A stretch of 64,000 nt of DNA, taken from NCBI RefSeq assembly GCF_049316285.1, contig NZ_JBMOXA010000018.1, forward strand, positions 1 through 64,000. The letters are read 5' to 3'. This DNA is from Rhodoferax_B sp049316285 (GTDB lineage Bacteria > Pseudomonadota > Gammaproteobacteria > Burkholderiales > Burkholderiaceae_C). A model generated the notes under the pieces. That model saw only the letters and a program-made list of their open reading frames with translations, was not told the DNA's origin and ran no database searches. Positions 9,052 through 17,747 of this stretch are shown in pieces (positions within the stretch are counted from its first letter, which is position 1; each line of letters opens with the position of its first letter). The translations under genes were made by a program, and so were the position numbers.

Positions 9052-9063
9052 GTTGGTGTCTCC

Positions 9064-10326
9064 TCAAGCCTCGGCGGTCGCCACGGCGGCTTCGGCGTAC
9101 AACACCCCGTCACGCTCCAGTTGGGCGATGTCGTCGGCGCCGTAGCCCAGGCTTTGGGCAATGCTGCGGTTGTGTTGGCCCATCAGCGGTGCGGCTTGCA
9201 GCACCGTGGTGTTGTAGGCCGAGAAATGGAACGGCAGATTGGGCAGACGCACCTTGCCCAGCACCGGGTGGTCTTGCTCGATCAGCATGCCGCGCGCCTG
9301 GATCTGCGGGTCGGCCAGCACCTCGTCTATGTTCTGCACCTTGGCAGCGGGCACGTCGATCGCATCCAGCGCTGCCAGGCAATCCGCAACACTGCGGCTG
9401 GCCACCCAGGCCCGCACCGGCTGGAGCAACTCCAGGCGGTGGGTATTGCGCCCGGCCAGGCTGTGGAAGCGGCTATCGTCTTCCAGTCCGGGTTGGCCGA
9501 GGTCGGTGCCTATGCGCAGCGCCAGGCGTTTCCAGGCGTCGTCCACTTGCGCTGCGATCACCACATAACCATCGGTGGCGGTAAACACGCCGTACAGCGT
9601 GGACTGCGGCAGATCATGGCCGGTCTGCACCGGCAGCTCGGCTCCGCCCGAGAGGGTGTAGCTCTGTACCGCATATTCGTGCATGGACACCAGGCAGTCG
9701 TATAGCGCCATGTCGATGTGCTGGCCTTGCCCGCTGCGCACGCGGCCGAACAATGCGGCGCAGATGGCGGCCACACCGTGGATGCCGGTGTACATGTCAC
9801 CCAATGCAATGCGTAACAGCGGCGGCGGCTCGCCGGGTGTGCCAACCATGGCCATGATGCCGCTCTTGGCCTCGGCGATCAGGCCGAAACCGGCGCGGCG
9901 CGCGTCCGGCCCGGTATGGCCGTAGGCCGAGACCGAGCAGTACACCAGGCCGGGGTTGCGCTCGGCCAGCGCCTTGTAGCCCAGACCCAGTTTGTCGAGT
10001 GCACCGGGGCGGTAGTTCTCCAGGAACACGTCCGCGCTGTCGGTGAGCTTGTGCATCAGGGCCAGACCACGCGGGTCTTTGAGGTTGATACACAGGCCTT
10101 TCTTGCCCATGTTCTGCTGCAGGAAGTAGCCGCTTTGGCCGTCGACCATGAAGGCGTGGGCACGCCCGGCGTCGCCCGCCGTGGGGCGTTCGACTTTGAT
10201 CACTTCGGCGCCGAGCGCAGCCAAACACCGCCCCATGTAGGGGCCGGCGAGAAAGTGGCTGTAATCGATGACGCGAATACCCTGCAGCGGCAGCGGCTGG
10301 TTATTCTTGTCGTTCTTGGTTTGCAT
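9064..10326 (-). CDS. CoA transferase, family III (CaiB/BaiF)
   Basis: 420 residues from ATG at 10326 with AAGGG upstream; a TTG one codon earlier is possible. It opens with LQGIRVIDYSHFLAGPYMGRCLAALGAEVIKVERP, the standard class III N-terminus (read in parts). The segment HIDMALYDCLVS carries the Asp expected to form the acyl-anhydride intermediate. The enzyme moves CoA between carboxylic acids. The acceptor is unknown; the MaoC, VOC and reductase genes upstream suggest a CoA-thioester degradation route. Confidence 0.88.
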   Translation of the reverse strand: MQTKNDKNNQPLPLQGIRVIDYSHFLAGPYMGRCLAALGAEVIKVERPTAGDAGRAHAFMVDGQSGYFLQQNMGKKGLCINLKDPRGLALMHKLTDSADVFLENYRPGALDKLGLGYKALAERNPGLVYCSVSAYGHTGPDARRAGFGLIAEAKSGIMAMVGTPGEPPPLLRIALGDMYTGIHGVAAICAALFGRVRSGQGQHIDMALYDCLVSMHEYAVQSYTLSGGAELPVQTGHDLPQSTLYGVFTATDGYVVIAAQVDDAWKRLALRIGTDLGQPGLEDDSRFHSLAGRNTHRLELLQPVRAWVASRSVADCLAALDAIDVPAAKVQNIDEVLADPQIQARGMLIEQDHPVLGKVRLPNLPFHFSAYNTTVLQAAPLMGQHNRSIAQSLGYGADDIAQLERDGVLYAEAAVATAEA

Positions 10327-10339
10327 CAAATGCCCTTCA

Positions 10340-10369
10340 AGCGCTCACGTTTGCAGCGAGAGCAGCTAT
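10340..10369 (+). repeat. Dispersed element AGCGCT-N16-GCAGCTAT, copy 1
   Basis: AGCGCT at 10340-10345 and GCAGCTAT at 10362-10369 are separated by exactly 16 bases and followed by a T run. It lies just upstream of the minus-strand CoA-transferase start. The same arrangement recurs at four other sites listed separately. Confidence 0.6.
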
Positions 10370-10541
10370 ATTTTTTGCAGCAGTTTGTGCGTCGTAGCAG
10401 CCCCCTCACCCGCGCCGCAGCCAAAGGCCATGGTGTGCAAGCTCTGGAGCGGTTTTACGATCGCTGATCGCTCAAACTGTTGAAATCAGACGGCACTGTA
10501 GCGATCGCCAGCGCGAAAACAACGTTTTTCAAAACTAACCA

Positions 10542-10577
10542 GTTCGTTAATTAGCCGAATTCGAGCGATTAACGAAC
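10542..10577. promoter_or_regulatory. 36-base palindrome, probable operator
   Basis: Perfect 10-base arms GTTCGTTAAT (10542-10551) and ATTAACGAAC (10568-10577) surround a spacer whose exact centre is GAATTC (10557-10562). The centred core plus perfect arms suggest a two-fold symmetric regulator site upstream of the minus-strand CoA-transferase operon. The bound protein is unknown. Confidence 0.6.
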
Positions 10578-10632
10578 GTTTTAAGGGTTATCTCTAGGGC
10601 TAGGCGCCCCAGGTCGGCACCGCGACGCGGGC

Positions 10633-11112
10633 TCAAAAGTGGCCGGGACGGCGCGGAATCATCAGTCGATGTTCACCCTTTTGCACCACTTCACCGTGCT
10701 GATTGAACAGCTCCGACGGCAGCACCACAATGCCCCAGCCGGGCTTGCTTTGGCTCGCACGCATGCTGCCCACGCGAAACTTCACGTGCAACACGTCACC
10801 GATCTTGATGGGCAACAGGAAGTCCCAGGTCCAGCCCAGCGACATGCCGGGCAGGAAGCGGTATTCGGTTTGGGTCTTCAGCCCGTCGGCCACCGACAGG
10901 CCCATCAAACCATGCGCCACGCGGCAGCCGAAGTGCGAGGCCTTGGCATACGCCTCGTCCACGTGCACGGGCGTGAAATCACCGGTGAGTTCGGCATAGG
11001 CGTCTATGCGCTCGGCCGTCACGGTATAGCTCGGACTCACGGCCTCGTCGCCGATCTGGGCGTCGTCCCAGTATTTCTCGGGGGTGGTGAAGTGCGGTTT
11101 GGAATAGCTCAC
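10633..11112 (-). CDS. MaoC-like hot-dog dehydratase
   Basis: 159 residues, the length of a single hot-dog domain. The segment DFTPVHVDEAYA matches the MaoC hydratase signature with the catalytic Asp and His, and AHGLMGLSVADGL follows. Such enzymes add or remove water from enoyl-CoA esters. It sits 30 bases after the VOC gene on the same strand and upstream of the CoA transferase, consistent with activation of an acid to its CoA ester followed by hydration. Confidence 0.87.
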   Translation of the reverse strand: MSYSKPHFTTPEKYWDDAQIGDEAVSPSYTVTAERIDAYAELTGDFTPVHVDEAYAKASHFGCRVAHGLMGLSVADGLKTQTEYRFLPGMSLGWTWDFLLPIKIGDVLHVKFRVGSMRASQSKPGWGIVVLPSELFNQHGEVVQKGEHRLMIPRRPGHF

Positions 11113-11142
11113 AGGTTTGTCTCCGTTCGGTCGTGATGTGGT

Positions 11143-11556
11143 TCAGGCGCGCGGGTTGATGGCCAGCACTTGGGCCACGCTGTTGCCGCTGGCCTGTATG
11201 AGTTCTATCGCCAGGCCGTCGGGCAATTGCAGCCAGTTGCTGCCCTGCGGCAGGGGCTTCACACCCCAGGCGCGCGCGGCCTCCAGCGCGCTCGACAGGT
11301 CTTGCACCATGATGCCCAGGTGCGCCAGCCAGCCAGCGTCGTTGCTGGGCGGCGCCTCGAAGTCGGGCGTGCTCATGAGCTGCATGCCGCCTATGGTCCA
11401 GTACTGGCGCGGCGCATCGGTGGGGCCATCGATCTCGCGCACATCCATGCCCAGCACTTCGTAGAAGAAATCGATGTGCCACTGGATGTCTTTCACGCGT
11501 ACCGCCACGTGCTCCACGTAGGCCTTTTGCACGTAAGGTGTCTTGTCTTGTTTCAT
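11143..11556 (-). CDS. Glyoxalase/VOC family protein
   Basis: 137 residues, two beta-alpha-beta-beta-beta modules: VEHVAVRVKDIQWHIDFFYEVLGMD and LAHLGIMVQDLSSALEAARAWG at the module starts (each read in part). A His early in module one and Glu in LAIELIQ are plausible metal ligands. The ATG at 11556 overlaps the upstream reductase gene by four bases, so the two are translationally coupled. The substrate is unknown; epimerase, lyase or dioxygenase activity is possible. Confidence 0.82.
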   Translation of the reverse strand: MKQDKTPYVQKAYVEHVAVRVKDIQWHIDFFYEVLGMDVREIDGPTDAPRQYWTIGGMQLMSTPDFEAPPSNDAGWLAHLGIMVQDLSSALEAARAWGVKPLPQGSNWLQLPDGLAIELIQASGNSVAQVLAINPRA

Positions 11557-12503
11557 GCGCTTTGTCTCGTTTGTGTTTGCTTCAGGAGTGCACGCTCCAC
11601 CCCTTTCACACAGGCCACCAGGGCCAGGTTGGTGGGTGTGGGCACGCCGTATTTCTGCCCCCAGCGCACGACGGCGCCGTTGACGTAATCGATTTCCGTG
11701 ATCGAGCCTTTCTCCAGGCTCTGCAGCATCGACACCTTGAACTCGGGTGGCAAACCGGCCGCAGCCTTGTCCCAGGCCTGGCGTGGCTCGGTGGTGCCAA
11801 GCCTGATGCCGGCCGCCTGCGCCACCGCCATGGCCTCATACACGGCGGCCAGTGCGCAGGCCTCGATTTCGGGCACGGCATAAAGGTCGCCATAACTCAG
11901 GTGTGTGATGGCGCCCAGGGCGCCGGTGGCCACGTTGACCAGCAGCTTGTCCCACATCTCGCTCAGCATGTTGCGGCTGACCTGGGTGCTCAGTCCGGCG
12001 GCATTAAAGGCTTGGGCAATGGCCAGCACGCGTGACGAGACGCGGCCATCCAGCTCACCGATCAGCGTTTCCTTGCCCTTGGTGCCGGCCAGAATGTGGC
12101 CCGGCGCAAGCAGCACACCGCCGGCGTAGGTCTTGCCCGCAATCACCTGCCCAGCCCCCACCACCTCGGCCAACACGTCTTCGTGGCCCAGGCCGTTTTG
12201 CAGCGACAGCACCACCGTATCTGGCCCCACGATGTTCTTCGCGGACAACATCACTTCGCGGGTGTGGAAGGACTTCACCAACACCAGCACCAGGTCGACC
12301 ACCCCAATGCCTTGGCTGTGTGTGGCCGCATGCACCCGCACCTTGCGGTCCACGCCGTCTTCGCGCAGCAGCAAGCCGTGTTGGCGTATCGCATCCACAT
12401 GCGCCTGGCCACGGTTGACGAGCCAGACCTCGTGCCCGCCCTCGCTCAACACCCCACCGATGGCACTGCCCAAGGCTCCCGCGCCCAGTATGCAAATCTT
12501 CAA
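11553..12503 (-). CDS. 2-dehydropantoate 2-reductase family (ketopantoate reductase-like)
   Basis: 316 residues beginning with TTG at 12503, chosen because AAGGAG lies at ideal distance and the NADP motif GAGALGSAIGG follows at once. Catalytic features are present: Lys in MWDKLLVN and the ITEIDYVNGAVV segment typical of PanE. Despite this, the catabolic neighbourhood (VOC, MaoC, CoA transferase) makes reduction of another 2-oxo acid more likely than pantothenate synthesis. It is the first gene of the unit; its promoter would lie in the 182-base divergent gap. Confidence 0.83.
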   Translation of the reverse strand: MKICILGAGALGSAIGGVLSEGGHEVWLVNRGQAHVDAIRQHGLLLREDGVDRKVRVHAATHSQGIGVVDLVLVLVKSFHTREVMLSAKNIVGPDTVVLSLQNGLGHEDVLAEVVGAGQVIAGKTYAGGVLLAPGHILAGTKGKETLIGELDGRVSSRVLAIAQAFNAAGLSTQVSRNMLSEMWDKLLVNVATGALGAITHLSYGDLYAVPEIEACALAAVYEAMAVAQAAGIRLGTTEPRQAWDKAAAGLPPEFKVSMLQSLEKGSITEIDYVNGAVVRWGQKYGVPTPTNLALVACVKGVERALLKQTQTRQSA

Positions 12504-12558
12504 TTCGTCTCCTTGCTGGTTGGAGCCGAATCGTAGAAACCCAGGGCCATGTCGTAAA

Positions 12559-12585
12559 TGCAATGGTCTTAATAGTTACATTGCA
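12559..12585. promoter_or_regulatory. Inverted repeat in divergent promoter region
   Basis: TGCAATG (12559-12565) and CATTGCA (12579-12585) are perfect 7-base arms with a 13-base AT-rich spacer. They lie between the minus-strand reductase operon and the plus-strand amidohydrolase, where a shared operator would be expected. Confidence 0.5.
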
Positions 12586-12685
12586 GATGGCAATACCAGT
12601 TATGGCTTGTGCAACATGGACAGCTCGCGCCAAAACCCACACCATTGCGCCCCCACTTCAAACTTCGTTCCCAGGAATACGCTTG

Positions 12686-13537
12686 ATGCAAGCTCTCTTT
12701 ACCGCGCCACCGATTCCGAAAACGCAGCCCAAGATCGACTGCCATGTGCATGTGTTCGACCCGTTGCGCTTTCCCTACGCCGACGACACCTTCTACCGCC
12801 CGACCGGGCATGAGATCGCCACCACCGAGCAGCTCGGCGCACTAATGGATGCCCACGGTGTTCAACACGCGCTGATCGTTGGGCCCAACTCGGGTTATGG
12901 CTTTGACAACCGTTGCCTGCTCGATGCGCTGCAACGCGGCAAGGGCCGCTTCAAGGGTGCGGCCGTGGTGCCCAACCACACCGGCCGAGAGGAACTGCAA
13001 GCGCTGCAAGCCAGCGGCGTGGTGGGTGTCACGCTGAATGTGGCGCTGCTGGGCACCGACTATTACCGTGACGCAGCACCCTTGCTGGCACATCTGCGCG
13101 AGCTTGGCATGTGGGCCTGTGTGCAGGTGCAGTTTGACGAGTTGCTGACCGTGAAACCTATGCTGCTCGACAGCGGCGTGCAGATCGTTGTTGACCATTG
13201 CGCTCGTCCCAACCCCGCCGCAGGTGTGGATCAGCCAGGCTTTGCGGCCCTGTTGGACCTGGCGCAAACCGGGCGGGTCTCGGTCAAACTTTCCAGCCTG
13301 GTGAAGTCTTCTGCCCAGGCCTTTCCTCACCGTGATGCCTGGCCCTACGTCCAGGCGCTGATAGCCGCCTTTGGCCCGCAGCAGCTGATGTGGGGCTCGG
13401 ACTGGCCGTTTCTGCGCGCGCCCGCACGTATAGACTACGGCCCCCTGCTGGATCTGTTTGGCCAACTGGTGCCCGACACCGGCGCGCGCCAGGCGATCCT
13501 TTGGGACACGCCAAAACGCTTGTTCGGTTTTGTGTAG
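12686..13537 (+). CDS. Amidohydrolase family 2 TIM-barrel hydrolase
   Basis: 283 residues from ATG at 12686 with AGGA upstream; the longer frame to 12563 is rejected. DCHVHVFDP near residue 20 gives the HxH metal pair, and WGSDWPF near the C-terminus supplies the conserved Asp. This is the pattern of lactonase/decarboxylase amidohydrolases such as 2-pyrone-4,6-dicarboxylate lactonase. It is divergent from the reductase-VOC-MaoC unit and may serve the same pathway, for example by opening a lactone; the substrate cannot be read from sequence. Confidence 0.85.
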   Translation: MQALFTAPPIPKTQPKIDCHVHVFDPLRFPYADDTFYRPTGHEIATTEQLGALMDAHGVQHALIVGPNSGYGFDNRCLLDALQRGKGRFKGAAVVPNHTGREELQALQASGVVGVTLNVALLGTDYYRDAAPLLAHLRELGMWACVQVQFDELLTVKPMLLDSGVQIVVDHCARPNPAAGVDQPGFAALLDLAQTGRVSVKLSSLVKSSAQAFPHRDAWPYVQALIAAFGPQQLMWGSDWPFLRAPARIDYGPLLDLFGQLVPDTGARQAILWDTPKRLFGFV

Positions 13538-13592
13538 GGGCCTGTTCACGATCCATGAGGGGCCCCAATAGATCGCAGACAGGCTGTTGGAC

Positions 13593-14615
13593 TCAGGGCA
13601 ACGCCACCCAGCTGCCGCTACGGCCCGAGGCGAACAACGCCTCTATGGTTTGCAGTGTGCCCAGCGCGTCTTCTATCGGCCAGCTCGGCACGGCCTCGCC
13701 CAGCAGCAGGCGCGAGAAACGTTCGACCTGCAGCACGTATTGGTTCACGGGTTCAAAGCTGTGCTGGGTGGTGGCAAAGGCGCCCACGCTGCTGGCGTCG
13801 CCCACATGGATATGGCATTCGGTGGGGCGCGCATGGGCGCAGGGAAAGTCAAAGCGCAGCCAACCGTTGCCACCCAGCACCGACAAATGCTGGTGTGTGC
13901 CCCAGCCCGAAGGGCCGCCCTGCGTGGCCACGGTGAAGGCGGCATGGGCTTCGCCATAATCGAGCAGCGCGCTGGAGAGGCGGTCAATGCCAAACACCGG
14001 GTCGAATTCAAGCGCCGCCACCACCCGCTGCGGCCTGCGTTTAAAGACCAGATTGCAGGCACTGATGGCATACGAACCCAGGTCGTACAGCGCACCGCCG
14101 CCGGCTGCGGGGTTGTTGCGCACGTCTGCCGGGTCGAGAAACTGCTTGGCCAGCGTGACATGTGCTGCGCGCACCGGGCCTATGCTGTTGGCCGCCATCA
14201 AGGCATCAAACTCCGCCCACTGCGGGTGGTTGCGAAATGCAAAACCTTCTTCGATGTGGCGGCCGGTGCGCTCGCGCACCAGACACAGCTCGGCCACCTG
14301 GGCGGCCGTGAGGCATAGCGGCTTTTCACACAACACGTGTTTGCCGGCCTCCATGGCGCGCACCGCCCACTCAAAGTGCAGCTGGTTCGGCAGCGGGATA
14401 TAAACCGCGTCGATGTCGGCATCGGCCAGCAGCGCCGCATAACTGTTGTAGACACGTGGCACAGCGGCCGCCTGTGCAGCCGCTTGGCCCTTGGCTGCGT
14501 CACGCGAAGCCAAGGCCAGCAGCGTGGCGCTGGGCGCCAGGTTCAGCGCCGGCATGGTGCGCTGCGTGGCGATGGCTGCGGCACCTAACACGCCCCAGCG
14601 AATGGTTTTGCTCAT
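13593..14615 (-). CDS. Gfo/Idh/MocA family oxidoreductase
   Basis: 340 residues from ATG at 14615 (MSKTIRWGVLGAAAIA), with AGGAAACCAC upstream. Rossmann motif VLGAAAIA, then HVLCEKPLCLTAAQ with the catalytic Lys, and a C-terminal substrate domain containing ALYDLGSYAISACNLVF. It differs from the first Gfo/Idh protein at 4058-5101. It faces the amidohydrolase convergently and is divergent from the LysR gene, which is the usual layout for a regulator and its target. Substrate unknown, probably a sugar-like alcohol. Confidence 0.85.
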   Translation of the reverse strand: MSKTIRWGVLGAAAIATQRTMPALNLAPSATLLALASRDAAKGQAAAQAAAVPRVYNSYAALLADADIDAVYIPLPNQLHFEWAVRAMEAGKHVLCEKPLCLTAAQVAELCLVRERTGRHIEEGFAFRNHPQWAEFDALMAANSIGPVRAAHVTLAKQFLDPADVRNNPAAGGGALYDLGSYAISACNLVFKRRPQRVVAALEFDPVFGIDRLSSALLDYGEAHAAFTVATQGGPSGWGTHQHLSVLGGNGWLRFDFPCAHARPTECHIHVGDASSVGAFATTQHSFEPVNQYVLQVERFSRLLLGEAVPSWPIEDALGTLQTIEALFASGRSGSWVALP

Positions 14616-14724
14616 GTGGTTTCCTGATGGGTGGACATAGCGGCGCATCCTAGTGAGTCGTCCTCATTTCGAAAAGGCAATGCGCGCAATACACTTTATT
14701 TAATTTTCTTATGTGGCTGCGCAC

Positions 14725-15666
14725 ATGACCGACCTCGATACCCCCCTGCTCGACCCCAAGCTGCTGCGCCTGCTGGATCTGCTCTACACCACCCGCAGCG
14801 TCACACGTGCCGCCGAACTGCTGGGGCAAAGCCAACCTACCGTCAGCATCTGGCTGGGGCGCCTGCGGCTGACACTCAGCGACCCCTTGTTTGTGCGTAC
14901 CCCCGAGGGCATGCAACCCACGCCACGCACCGACGCGTTGATCGGCACGGTGCGCGAGGTTCTGGAGGGCATGAAGCGGCTGTCTGAATCACAGGCGGTG
15001 TTTGAGCCCGCAGCGTCGAAACGCGAGTTCCGCATCTTCATGACAGACGCCAGCCATGTCACCCTGCTACCCCGGCTTTACGCCCACGTACGCGCACTGG
15101 CGCCATCGATTCGACTCGAAGCCGCCACCATGGACGCCAGGCTGGTGCCAGCCTTGCAAACCGGCGAAGCCGATTTGGCCCTGGGTTTGGTGCGTGGCCT
15201 GGAAACCGGCGCCGAGGCGGGCTTCTACCAGCAGACGCTGTTCGACCAGGACTGGATCTGCCTGTGCAACCCGCGCCACCCGCGGCTCGGCGGCAAGGCC
15301 GCGCCCGACAACTTCAGCTTGGACCACTACCTGGCCGAAGCCCACGTGGCCATCGTCTCTGGCACCGGCTACCAATTGCTGGACGCGACCCTAAAACACC
15401 TGGATGCCGCACGCCGCGTCTTGCTCGAACTGCCCGGTTTTCTGGGCCTGCCGGCGATTCTGTCTAGCAGTGACCTGGTGGCCACATTGCCACGGCATAT
15501 CGGCAGCAGCCTGGCAGAGGCGGCGGGCCTGCGCATCCTGCCATGCCCGCTGAACATTCCTTCGTTCTCCGTGAAGCAGTACTGGCATGCCCGCTACCAC
15601 CACGATGCGGCCAACCGCTGGTTGCGCAGCATCTGCGCCGAGCTGTTTTTACAACGCAAACCATGA
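14725..15666 (+). CDS. LysR family transcriptional regulator (NahR/NodD-like subgroup)
   Basis: 313 residues from ATG at 14725; a GTG four codons earlier at 14713 is also possible. The N-terminal winged helix is clear (VTRAAELLGQSQPTVSIWLGRLR in parts). The effector domain opens with FRIFMTDASHVTLLPRL, the sequence style of the NahR/LinR group that responds to aromatic acids. It is divergent from the Gfo/Idh gene across 109 bases, which probably hold the regulated promoter. Confidence 0.88.
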   Translation: MTDLDTPLLDPKLLRLLDLLYTTRSVTRAAELLGQSQPTVSIWLGRLRLTLSDPLFVRTPEGMQPTPRTDALIGTVREVLEGMKRLSESQAVFEPAASKREFRIFMTDASHVTLLPRLYAHVRALAPSIRLEAATMDARLVPALQTGEADLALGLVRGLETGAEAGFYQQTLFDQDWICLCNPRHPRLGGKAAPDNFSLDHYLAEAHVAIVSGTGYQLLDATLKHLDAARRVLLELPGFLGLPAILSSSDLVATLPRHIGSSLAEAAGLRILPCPLNIPSFSVKQYWHARYHHDAANRWLRSICAELFLQRKP

Positions 15667-15773
15667 CGCGCAGTCGACGCCGCATTTGCAACCTGCGTCC
15701 GGCGTCCCGCGCAGCCCTTGGTGACAAAGCTAACGAGGGCGTGAAGCCGCGCAGCTGGCGCCGCGCGCCGGGC

Positions 15774-15805
15774 AAAAAAATAGCCACCCCAGGGTGGCTA
15801 TTTTT
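15774..15805. terminator. Bidirectional terminator between LysR gene and atpC
   Basis: A nearly loop-free hairpin: AAAAATAGCCACCC (15776-15789) pairs with GGGTGGCTATTTTT (15792-15805). A and T runs flank both sides, so it can end the plus-strand LysR transcript and the minus-strand ATP synthase operon. Confidence 0.9.
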
Positions 15806-15831
15806 GGCAGCATGAACAATCAGTTCGAGGC

Positions 15832-16257
15832 TTACTTCTGTTGGCGGAACTTGCGCAGTGCGGCCAGTTGGGCAGCCATCACGGCCAATTCCGACTGCGC
15901 CTTGGACAGGTCCAGATCGCTCTTGGCGTTCTTCACGGCTTCCTCAGCAGCGAGTTTGGCAGCGTTGGCCTTTTCATCGTCCAGGTCCTTGCCGCGGATC
16001 GCGGTATCGGACAGAACGGTGACGCCCGTGGGCTGAACTTCCAGAATGCCACCCGCCACAAAGACGAACTCTTCCTTGCCGTCGGCCAGCTCGATGCGCA
16101 CCGAACCGGGTTTGATGCGCGTGATCAGCGGCGTGTGACGTGGGTAAATGCCCAGTTCACCAGCTTCACCAGGCAAAGCCACAAACTTGGCTTCGCCCGA
16201 GAAGATGGACGCCTCGGCACTGACCACATCAACGTGCATGGTGTGTGTGGTGTCCAT
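15832..16257 (-). CDS. atpC: ATP synthase F1 epsilon subunit
   Basis: 141 residues from ATG at 16257; a second ATG six codons in gives 135. The N-terminal beta-sandwich contains FVALPGEAGELGIYPRHTPL (read in part), diagnostic for epsilon, and the C-terminus is an Ala/Lys-rich helical hairpin. It forms the central stalk with gamma and can inhibit hydrolysis. It is the last gene of the operon, 5 bases after atpD, followed by the bidirectional terminator. Confidence 0.95.
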   Translation of the reverse strand: MDTTHTMHVDVVSAEASIFSGEAKFVALPGEAGELGIYPRHTPLITRIKPGSVRIELADGKEEFVFVAGGILEVQPTGVTVLSDTAIRGKDLDDEKANAAKLAAEEAVKNAKSDLDLSKAQSELAVMAAQLAALRKFRQQK

Positions 16258-16262
16258 GGGGT

Positions 16263-17690
16263 TTAGACCTTCTTGGCCTTCTCGAAGGCTTCGTCAATGC
16301 CGCCAACCATGTAGAACGCTTGTTCTGGCAGGTGGTCGCATTCGCCGGACACAATCATCTTGAAACCACGGATGGTTTCGGCCAGAGGCACGTACTTGCC
16401 AGGGCTGCCGGTAAACACTTCAGCCACGTGGAAAGGCTGGCTCAGGAAACGCTGGATCTTCCGCGCGCGGGCCACGGCCAGCTTGTCTTCAGGTGCCAGG
16501 TCGTCCATGCCCATGATCGCGATGATGTCACGCAGTTCACGGTAGCGTTGCAGCGTGCCTTGCACGGCGCGCGCGGTTTCGTAGTGGTCTTGGCCCACGA
16601 CCAGCGGATCCAGCTGGCGGCTGGTGGAGTCGAGTGGATCGATCGCAGGGTAGATACCCAGCGAAGCGATGTCACGGCTCAACACCACGGTGGAGTCCAA
16701 GTGAGCGAAGGTGGTCGCAGGCGATGGATCGGTCAAGTCATCCGCTGGCACGTAAACGGCCTGGATGGAGGTGATGGAACCAACCTTGGTCGACGTAATA
16801 CGCTCTTGCAGACGGCCCATTTCTTCGGCCAGTGTAGGCTGGTAGCCCACGGCGGAAGGCATACGGCCCAGCAGAGCGGACACTTCGGTACCGGCCAGCG
16901 TGTAGCGGTAGATGTTGTCCACGAAGAACAGCACGTCCTTGCCTTCGTCGCGGAACGACTCGGCAATGGTCAGGCCGGTCAGCGCCACGCGCAAACGGTT
17001 GCCTGGAGGCTCGTTCATCTGACCGTAGACCATGGCCACCTTCGAGTCTTCGAGCTTCTCGAGGTTCACCACGCCGGAGTCGGCCATTTCGTGATAGAAG
17101 TCGTTCCCTTCACGGGTACGCTCACCCACACCAGCAAACACGGACAAGCCGCTGTGCGCCTTGGCAATGTTGTTGATGAGTTCCATCATGTTCACGGTCT
17201 TGCCCACGCCGGCGCCGCCGAACAGGCCAACCTTACCGCCCTTGGCAAACGGGCAAACCAAGTCAATCACCTTGATGCCGGTTTCCAGCAGGTCTTGAGA
17301 TGGGTTGAGTTCGTCGTAAGCAGGCGCTTTACGGTGGATGGAAGCCGTCAGGTCTTGGGCAACCGGGCCGCGCTCGTCGATAGGCGCACCCAGCACGTCC
17401 ATGATGCGGCCCAGCGTCGCCTTGCCAACTGGCACGGTGATAGGCAGACCGGTGTTGGTCACCATCAGGCCACGACGCAGACCGTCGGAGGAGCCCAGCG
17501 CAATGGTACGCACCACGCCATCGCCCAACTGTTGTTGCACTTCGAGGGTCAGCGCAGAGCCTTCCATCTTGAGCGCGTCGTACACGCGAGGCATGCGGTC
17601 ACGTGGAAACTCCACGTCCACCACGGCGCCAATACACTGAACAATCTTGCCCTGAACGCCAACGTTCCCTTGGGTATTTTCTTGAGCCAT
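16263..17690 (-). CDS. atpD: ATP synthase F1 beta subunit
   Basis: 475 residues. ATG at 17690 with GGAG upstream; the upstream TTG is not needed. Walker A GGAGVGKT at 158-165, catalytic Glu in GVGERTREGND, Walker B ALTGLTIAE region and the DELSEED-like C-terminal part are present. It is the catalytic subunit of the alpha3beta3 hexamer on the cytoplasmic face. Confidence 0.98.
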   Translation of the reverse strand: MAQENTQGNVGVQGKIVQCIGAVVDVEFPRDRMPRVYDALKMEGSALTLEVQQQLGDGVVRTIALGSSDGLRRGLMVTNTGLPITVPVGKATLGRIMDVLGAPIDERGPVAQDLTASIHRKAPAYDELNPSQDLLETGIKVIDLVCPFAKGGKVGLFGGAGVGKTVNMMELINNIAKAHSGLSVFAGVGERTREGNDFYHEMADSGVVNLEKLEDSKVAMVYGQMNEPPGNRLRVALTGLTIAESFRDEGKDVLFFVDNIYRYTLAGTEVSALLGRMPSAVGYQPTLAEEMGRLQERITSTKVGSITSIQAVYVPADDLTDPSPATTFAHLDSTVVLSRDIASLGIYPAIDPLDSTSRQLDPLVVGQDHYETARAVQGTLQRYRELRDIIAIMGMDDLAPEDKLAVARARKIQRFLSQPFHVAEVFTGSPGKYVPLAETIRGFKMIVSGECDHLPEQAFYMVGGIDEAFEKAKKV

Positions 17691-17747
17691 TATCTTTTGC
17701 TCCAATAAATTTGAATCTTGCTGTGCCGATGTGCGATGAAGCAGGCC

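Larger units (their letters stand above)
10327..10632. other. 306-base gap with repeat copy, large palindrome and likely promoter
   Basis: No credible gene is visible. From right to left it holds an AT-rich stretch with a 36-base palindrome (10542-10577), a GCGATCGC-rich segment near 10501, and one copy of the AGCGCT-N16-GCAGCTAT element at 10340-10369 close to the CoA-transferase start. The palindrome and AT content make this the best candidate for the promoter/operator of the CoA-transferase and aroE genes. Confidence 0.5.
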
